From JAKVKY01 sp964293585 (GTDB taxonomy: Bacteria > Bacillota > Negativicutes > Acidaminococcales > Acidaminococcaceae), in assembly GCA_964293585.1 (NCBI GenBank), contig CAXYYS010000083.1, positions 1 through 7,774 on the forward strand: a DNA stretch of 7,774 nucleotides, given 5' to 3'. The notes beneath the pieces were generated by a model. The model was not told the DNA's origin. It ran no database searches and saw nothing but the letters and a program-made list of their open reading frames with translations. The position numbers were made by a program, and so were the translations under genes. How positions within the stretch are numbered: the first letter of the stretch is position 1; each line of letters begins with the position of its first letter. This document shows positions 4,576-7,774 of the stretch, in pieces.

Positions 4576-5814
4576 ATGGAAAAAACAGAGAACAAGCGTA
4601 AACATTTACGCCAGCGTTTAGAAGAACGCAAACATAGACGACAGGGAGCCATGCTCACCCCTGCGGAAATCCGGGAGCACCTGGATAAATATGTGATCGG
4701 CCAGGAGCAGGCCAAGATTACCTTGTCTGTAGCCGTGTACGAACACCTGCAGGCTCTGGCAGCCAGGGAGAAGGAGGACCTGGCTCCGGATTCTGTACGG
4801 CTGCCTAAGAACAACATCCTGCTCTTCGGGCCCACGGGCTGCGGCAAAACCCATCTGCTTAATCAGGTGGCCAAGGTGGCAGGAGTACCGTTTTTGGAGG
4901 TGGACGCGCCGGCGTACAGCCCCACCGGGTACAAGGGAACCAACATTTCCCACATCCTGGAGGAGCTGCTAGCCAAGACTCACGGCGATGCGCGGCAGGC
5001 GGAGCGGGCCATCATCTTTTTTGACGAACTGGATAAGAAGGCTTCCAAGCCCGGCATCCAGAGCTTTCCTGACGCAGCTTACTGCGCCGAGTTTCAGCAT
5101 GACCTGCTGAAGATGGTGGAAGGCGCCACCTACGAAGTGGGAGATGAGCACCTGGACACCAGCGGTATCCTCTTTGTCATGGCCGGCGCTTTCGTAGGGC
5201 TGGACCAGGTGGTGCGGCGGCGCTTAGAGCGGGAGCAACCGGCTCCGGTTAAGCGTTTAGGATTTGCGGCGCCGGCGGTGACAGCGAAGATAAATGCCAG
5301 GGTGAACGCCAAGGCAGATGCTCAGGCAGATGCTCAGGAAGGCTGTCAGGCTAAACCTGCAGGCGCTCAAGCTAAAGCTGCGGACCTGCTGGCTCAGGTG
5401 ACACCGGAAGATTTTGTGGAGTACGGCATCATCACCGAGTTGACGGGACGCACTCCCGTGCTCTGCCGTATCTTGCAGCTCACCACCGAAGAGCTGGTCA
5501 GGATCATGACCGACGGCCGGGAATCCATCCTGCGTGCCTATGAGGGCCTGTTCAACGCCATGAACGTGGATCTGGCTTTCACACCGGAGGCGCTGCGGGA
5601 AGTGGCGGAGCGTGCCCGGAAACGCAAGATGGGAGCGCGGGCCCTCAACGCCATCCTGGAACAGCTGCTGGCGCCCTTCATCTCCGACTACGAAGATGAA
5701 GACGGCCTGCGCCGTACCCTGACCATTACCGCCGCTTATGTGCGGGGACAGGGTAAAGCCCAGGTTGCTATCAACGCTACCCAGACGGTCAATGATCCTG
5801 AAAACGGGGTCTGA
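4576..5814 (+). CDS. clpX: Divergent ClpX-type AAA+ unfoldase
   Basis: This 412-aa protein is a ClpX-family ATPase, expected to form a hexamer that unfolds proteins into ClpP. Walker A is GPTGCGKT (85-92), Walker B is IIFFDELDK (146-154), the arginine finger is in LTGR (289-292) and sensor 2 in MGAR (352-355). An LGF tripeptide (228-230) stands where the ClpP-binding IGF loop belongs. Four things are unusual. The Cys4 zinc-binding domain is missing and replaced by about 25 basic residues. The pore-1 loop is GYKG (118-121), not GYVG. The pore-2 loop reads PDAAYCAEFQ instead of the usual DVSGEGVQ type. The RKH loop is absent, with about 11 residues missing after MVEGATYEVG. Residues 231-270 form an Ala/Lys/Gln/Asp-rich insertion about 25 residues longer than usual. 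The ATG at 4576 has AAGGAGGT 5 nt upstream. It is cotranscribed with clpP, most likely. Confidence 0.88.
   Translation: MEKTENKRKHLRQRLEERKHRRQGAMLTPAEIREHLDKYVIGQEQAKITLSVAVYEHLQALAAREKEDLAPDSVRLPKNNILLFGPTGCGKTHLLNQVAKVAGVPFLEVDAPAYSPTGYKGTNISHILEELLAKTHGDARQAERAIIFFDELDKKASKPGIQSFPDAAYCAEFQHDLLKMVEGATYEVGDEHLDTSGILFVMAGAFVGLDQVVRRRLEREQPAPVKRLGFAAPAVTAKINARVNAKADAQADAQEGCQAKPAGAQAKAADLLAQVTPEDFVEYGIITELTGRTPVLCRILQLTTEELVRIMTDGRESILRAYEGLFNAMNVDLAFTPEALREVAERARKRKMGARALNAILEQLLAPFISDYEDEDGLRRTLTITAAYVRGQGKAQVAINATQTVNDPENGV
5313..5338 (+). repeat. 12-bp tandem repeat inside clpX
   Basis: GGCAGATGCTCA occurs twice in direct succession (5313-5324 and 5325-5336), followed by GG, encoding ADAQADAQ. 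Less exact CAGGCT/AAGCT units continue to about 5380. The in-frame repeat suggests that the docking-loop insertion grew by slippage. Confidence 0.75.
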
Positions 5815-5842
5815 ACGGATAGGCAGCAGGGAAAATAAAATT

Positions 5843-5875
5843 CGGAGCGGTACGCTTGCACTGCGTCTCGCTCCG
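5843..5875. terminator. Hairpin between clpX and the DIP1984-family gene
   Basis: CGGAGCG (5843-5849) pairs with CGCTCCG (5869-5875), and inside it ACGC (5852-5855) pairs with GCGT (5863-5866). On the plus strand no T run follows, so it is a poor terminator for clpX. On the minus strand it is followed by AATTTTATTTT, so it could stop antisense transcription. Confidence 0.5.
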
Positions 5876-5908
5876 GTGATCCCTGTGGCGACATTTGTCC
5901 ATGAGGTG

Positions 5909-5917
5909 TGTTATACT
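5909..5917 (+). promoter_or_regulatory. Extended -10 promoter of the DIP1984-family gene
   Basis: TGTTATACT is the same nine bases as at 587-595. As before the first gene, a TTGTCC (5895-5900) lies 11 bp upstream of the -10 hexamer. The gene therefore probably has its own promoter, separate from clpPX. Confidence 0.5.
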
Positions 5918-5995
5918 AGATTTATCTAAAAAAAGTTGGAAAGAGAAAGTTGGAAAGAAAAAGTTGAGAAGATAATTGTAAGGGAGGCAGATACT

Positions 5996-6448
5996 ATGTT
6001 ACTGGCAGAAGCATTGAAAGAAAGAGCAGACCTGCAGACTTTGGTGGCACGGCTCCATGAACGTTTGGACGCCAATGCCCGGGTCCAGGAGGGTGAAAAA
6101 CCGACAGAGGATCCCCGGGAGCTTTTGACCAAGCTGGACGAGGCTCTGGCACGTCTGGAGTACCTGATGGTACACATCAACAAAACCAACGCGGTGAGCA
6201 AGGTGGGGGACGAGACTCTCATGGCTTTGCTGGCCAAGCGGGACTGCCTGAAACAAAAAATGGGCATCCTGCGCAGCTTTTTAAACGAAGCCAGCGATCT
6301 GACCAGCCGCATGTGCCGGGATGAGATCAAGGTGCTGCCGACGGTGGCCGTGGCGGAACAACAAAACCGCCTGGATAAACTGTCCCAGGATCTGCGTCTC
6401 CTGGAAGTGCGCATCCAGCAGAGCAACTGGAACACCGAACTGCTCTGA
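5996..6448 (+). CDS. DIP1984-family coiled-coil protein
   Basis: This 150-aa protein matches the DIP1984 family as I know it: it opens MLLAEALKERADLQ, continues NARVQEGEKPTEDP (27-40), has HINKTNA (60-66) in the middle and ends IQQSNWNTELL. These conserved blocks are in the right order and the length is typical. Nearly the whole chain is predicted helix with heptad-like leucines, so a helical bundle or coiled coil is expected. The family's biochemical role is not established; some members carry the name septicolysin, which should not be taken as proof of a toxin. No signal peptide or membrane span is visible. The ATG at 5996 has GGGAGG 8 nt upstream and begins exactly at the conserved family start, although the frame is open back to 5936. 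The hairpin at 6518-6536 with a T-rich tail ends it. Confidence 0.85.
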   Translation: MLLAEALKERADLQTLVARLHERLDANARVQEGEKPTEDPRELLTKLDEALARLEYLMVHINKTNAVSKVGDETLMALLAKRDCLKQKMGILRSFLNEASDLTSRMCRDEIKVLPTVAVAEQQNRLDKLSQDLRLLEVRIQQSNWNTELL

Positions 6449-6517
6449 GACTTTGGTGTAGCGTTGACGGGTGAGTACCAACCCTCCGTTAGTGGGGTAA
6501 ACTAACACCTAAAATGT

Positions 6518-6556
6518 ATCCCGCGGGAACCGGGATTAAATTTTACTTTTAGTTCC
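6518..6556 (+). terminator. Probable terminator of the DIP1984-family gene
   Basis: ATCCCG (6518-6523) pairs with CGGGAT (6531-6536) over a 7-nt loop, followed by a T-rich but interrupted tail (TAAATTTTACTTTT). It lies 70 bp after the stop codon. Confidence 0.5.
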
Positions 6557-6658
6557 AGCATTTTTACACGTGCATCTTCATCCTGTACTTTTACTACCGG
6601 GTACTAACGTTAAAGCGAGGGCGGGCAAGGGGTTAAGTCTCAGACACAGTCAGAGTGA

Positions 6659-6692
6659 GGGCGCTGTACCACATGGTGCAGCGTCCTTTTTT
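6659..6692 (+). terminator. GGCGYTGTAYC-family terminator, copy 4
   Basis: GGGCGCTGTACC (6659-6670) pairs with GGTGCAGCGTCC (6675-6686) over an ACAT loop, with two G-U pairs in plus-strand RNA, then six T. This is the strongest plus-strand terminator in the window. It insulates the 6894-7749 operon from upstream transcription. Confidence 0.85.
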
Positions 6693-6740
6693 GTTGTTTC
6701 TCTATGTCGCTCTGACGGCGACCACAAGGCTAAGCTTTTT

Positions 6741-6749
6741 TGCTATAAT
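6741..6749 (+). promoter_or_regulatory. Upstream extended -10 promoter (P1) of the 6894-7749 operon
   Basis: TGCTATAAT is a perfect extended -10, identical, with its TTT prefix, to the one before the first gene (64-72). No convincing -35 lies 16-18 bp upstream. Confidence 0.55.
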
Positions 6750-6762
6750 TTAACCATAAACC

Positions 6763-6804
6763 ATACCAATCTGTCAGACGTCTGTCTAACCTGTTTGGTA
6801 TAAT
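6763..6804. promoter_or_regulatory. Second extended -10 promoter (P2) overlapped by an inverted repeat
   Basis: TGGTATAAT (6796-6804) is a second perfect extended -10. ATACCAA (6763-6769) and TTGGTAT (6795-6801) are inverted repeats, the right arm overlapping this -10, and the palindrome CAGACGTCTG (6775-6784) sits between them. The arrangement looks like a regulated promoter with an operator, but the regulator is unknown. Confidence 0.5.
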
Positions 6805-6837
6805 TACCTTATCAACAACGAACCAATGTGTTGTGTA

Positions 6838-6874
6838 GAACCGATCTGTATTATACAGACCGGTTTCTGTTTCT
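6838..6874 (+). promoter_or_regulatory. Attenuator-like leader hairpin before the 6894 gene
   Basis: AACCG (6839-6843) pairs with CGGTT (6861-6865), and inside it TCTGTA (6845-6850) pairs with TACAGA (6854-6859) across a 3-nt loop with one mismatched pair between the blocks. TTTCTGTTTC follows. It lies between the P2 promoter and the ribosome site, so it may act as a leader terminator or an mRNA-stability hairpin. Confidence 0.55.
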
Positions 6875-6893
6875 AGTGAGAGGAGCGATGCTT

Positions 6894-7325
6894 ATGGTGA
6901 CCTTGAAAGATTTTGCCAGCCAGCTGAAGCCGGAGGAGCGCATACCTGAGTACGAAAACGATCCGGATACCTTTTTTTACAAGGAACTGCTGCCCCTGGA
7001 TGACGGCGGTCTGCAGGAAGTGCCGGTTCTGCTCAGCCTGATGGAGGACGGCGCAGATGTAATTCTTATCGCTTTTGGCCCCAACATCCGTGATTTCCCC
7101 AGGGCCAAGGTGCTGACGCTGCTGGACACGTACACCTTACGGACGCCTTTTTATAGTTTCTTTGTAAAAAATGAGATGGTTTTTATGAGCATGGTGCTTA
7201 ACAACACGGCCCAGATGGCGGTAGATGATGTGAGAAGCAACCTGCAGCTGGGACTGAACATCCTGCTGGGAGAACTGTGGCCGGAGCTGTGCGCTCTGGT
7301 GGCTTCCGGCCAGGCGGCTAATTAG
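6894..7325 (+). CDS. Small protein with a YbjN / secretion-chaperone-like layout, paralogue A
   Basis: This 143-aa protein is not securely identified. The order of elements (N-terminal helix, strands around PVLLSLMEDGADVILIAF at 44-61, a helix with KVLTLLD, strands around FYSFFVKNEMVFMSMVL, then a long helix QLGLNILLGEL) resembles the YbjN domain, which shares the type III secretion chaperone fold. Such proteins are usually small dimeric adaptors; the role here is unknown. It resembles the next gene in the same order: LL or LLN after the first helix, NE/DED, and LGLNILLG versus LGLSQLLNG. I start at 6894 because GAGGAG (6880-6885) is 8 nt upstream; the in-frame ATG at 6888 is too close to it. 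It is first in a two-gene operon behind two promoters and a leader hairpin. Confidence 0.78.
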   Translation: MVTLKDFASQLKPEERIPEYENDPDTFFYKELLPLDDGGLQEVPVLLSLMEDGADVILIAFGPNIRDFPRAKVLTLLDTYTLRTPFYSFFVKNEMVFMSMVLNNTAQMAVDDVRSNLQLGLNILLGELWPELCALVASGQAAN

Positions 7326-7338
7326 AAAGAGGTGCGCG

Positions 7339-7749
7339 ATGGTTAACAAAAATCAATGGGGAACGTATTTACTGGCGCAGCAGAAAGTAATAGACGTGGA
7401 CCGGGCGGATATGCTTCGTTATGAGGAAACCCTGCCTATGCTGAGTACGCCTAAGGTCACGGTGCTGGTCTGCTTTGAGAGAGAGCTGGTATACCTGATT
7501 ATTACTTTTATGAGCTCAGCCGGGATGAGGGAGGACGAGCTTTTAGAACTGCTCAACCAGGAAAAGAACGACCACCTGCTCTATCCCGTCTTCCGCAACG
7601 ATGAGGACTTGTGCCTGAAGCGCACACTGTATAATGATCCTAACATGGACTGCGAGGCGCTGATGACCATCATCGAACTTGGCCTGTCCCAGTTGTTGAA
7701 CGGCAGCTACAATAAATTTAACGAACTCAAACACCGGGTAGTGTCGTAA
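7339..7749 (+). CDS. Small protein with a YbjN / secretion-chaperone-like layout, paralogue B
   Basis: This 136-aa protein follows paralogue A after 13 bp, with AAGAGGTG (7327-7334) 4 nt before its ATG, so the two are cotranscribed. It shows the same layout: VTVLVCFERELVYLIITFM (40-58) as paired strands, EDELLELLNQEKND as the first helix, YPVFRNDEDLCLKRTLYN as the next strands, and ALMTIIELGLSQLLNG as the last helix. Sequence identity to A looks low but the pattern is shared, which points to an old tandem duplication and possibly a heterodimer. No membrane span, signal peptide or catalytic motif is seen. The function is unknown. It is complete, ending 25 bp before the window edge. Confidence 0.78.
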   Translation: MVNKNQWGTYLLAQQKVIDVDRADMLRYEETLPMLSTPKVTVLVCFERELVYLIITFMSSAGMREDELLELLNQEKNDHLLYPVFRNDEDLCLKRTLYNDPNMDCEALMTIIELGLSQLLNGSYNKFNELKHRVVS

Positions 7750-7774
7750 ACGGTACCAGGTAACAGGACAGCGT

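Larger units (their letters stand above)
6449..6893 (+). other. 445-bp gene-free region rich in RNA-structure signals
   Basis: No credible coding frame is present on either strand. From left to right it holds two overlapping, mutually exclusive small hairpins (6467-6489 and 6488-6506), a terminator-like hairpin (6518-6536), a featureless stretch, a near-palindrome (6639-6655), the family terminator (6659-6692), a small GTCGC/GCGAC hairpin (6706-6722), two extended -10 promoters and a leader hairpin (6838-6866). Confidence 0.6.

Noticed and set aside
3945..4847. 300-aa open frame on the minus strand across clpP and the start of clpX
   Set aside because: It covers two well-supported genes and the gap between them, has no ribosome site and matches no family; it is a GC-driven shadow.
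5926..6435. 169-aa Ser/Arg-rich open frame on the minus strand opposite the DIP1984-family gene
   Set aside because: The low-complexity Ser/Arg composition and full overlap with a recognised gene mark it as a shadow.
5996..6448. Pore-forming toxin (septicolysin) call for the DIP1984-family gene
   Set aside because: The name is used for some relatives, but nothing in the sequence shows secretion, membrane insertion or a cytolysin domain.
748..6692. CRISPR array suggested by recurring palindromic repeats
   Set aside because: The copies are hundreds to thousands of bases apart with genes between them and each has a terminator tail; there are no regular spacers or cas genes.
6570..6803. 77-aa plus-strand frame in the gene-free region
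   Set aside because: It runs through the strong terminator at 6659-6692 and both the promoter and inverted-repeat elements, with no ribosome site.

Overview
The window looks like bacterial chromosomal (or large accessory-element) DNA of moderate GC from a Gram-positive anaerobe of the Firmicutes/Clostridia type. The reasons are strong GGAGG-type ribosome sites before nearly every gene, TATAAT-type promoters often carrying the TG extension, compact intrinsic terminators, and a DIP1984-family gene. The genus cannot be fixed from this sequence alone. No rRNA, tRNA, transposase or CRISPR array is present.

Layout. 1-490: tail of a terminator hairpin, an extended -10 promoter and one unrecognised small gene (138-488, +). 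490-1525: a stub of a metallophosphoesterase gene (621-779, +) and a complete HicA/HicB toxin-antitoxin pair on the minus strand (1420-808) with a textbook promoter and a palindromic operator. The pair lies between two identical 45-bp repeats, each carrying a terminator-like hairpin. 1553-2170: a complete metallophosphoesterase (-). 2411-3682: a 423-aa XRE-type DNA-binding protein with a large unrecognised C-terminal part (-). 3873-5814 (+): ClpP, then a strongly divergent ClpX. 5996-6448: a DIP1984-family coiled-coil protein (+). 6449-6893: a 445-bp gene-free stretch with terminators, two extended -10 promoters and an attenuator-like hairpin. 6894-7749: two tandem small proteins that look like paralogues with a YbjN / secretion-chaperone-like layout (+).

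How it fits together. The most unusual part is the clpP-clpX pair, divergent from the large XRE regulator across a 190-bp gap holding a 24-bp near-palindrome. The ClpP keeps its full catalytic triad. The ClpX keeps its ATPase motifs and an LGF tripeptide in the position of the ClpP-docking loop, but has no zinc-binding domain, has GYKG in place of the GYVG pore loop, a rewritten pore-2 loop, no RKH loop, and a low-complexity insertion beside the docking loop. I infer a dedicated, specialised ClpXP that handles a narrow substrate set. Candidates by position only are the XRE protein and the small neighbouring proteins.

A family of closely related hairpins (GGCGYTGTAYC stem) recurs at gene boundaries at 748, 1495, 2347 and 6659, with a half copy at the left edge. 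This is a shared terminator/repeat family that may also serve as recombination homology, as around hicAB.
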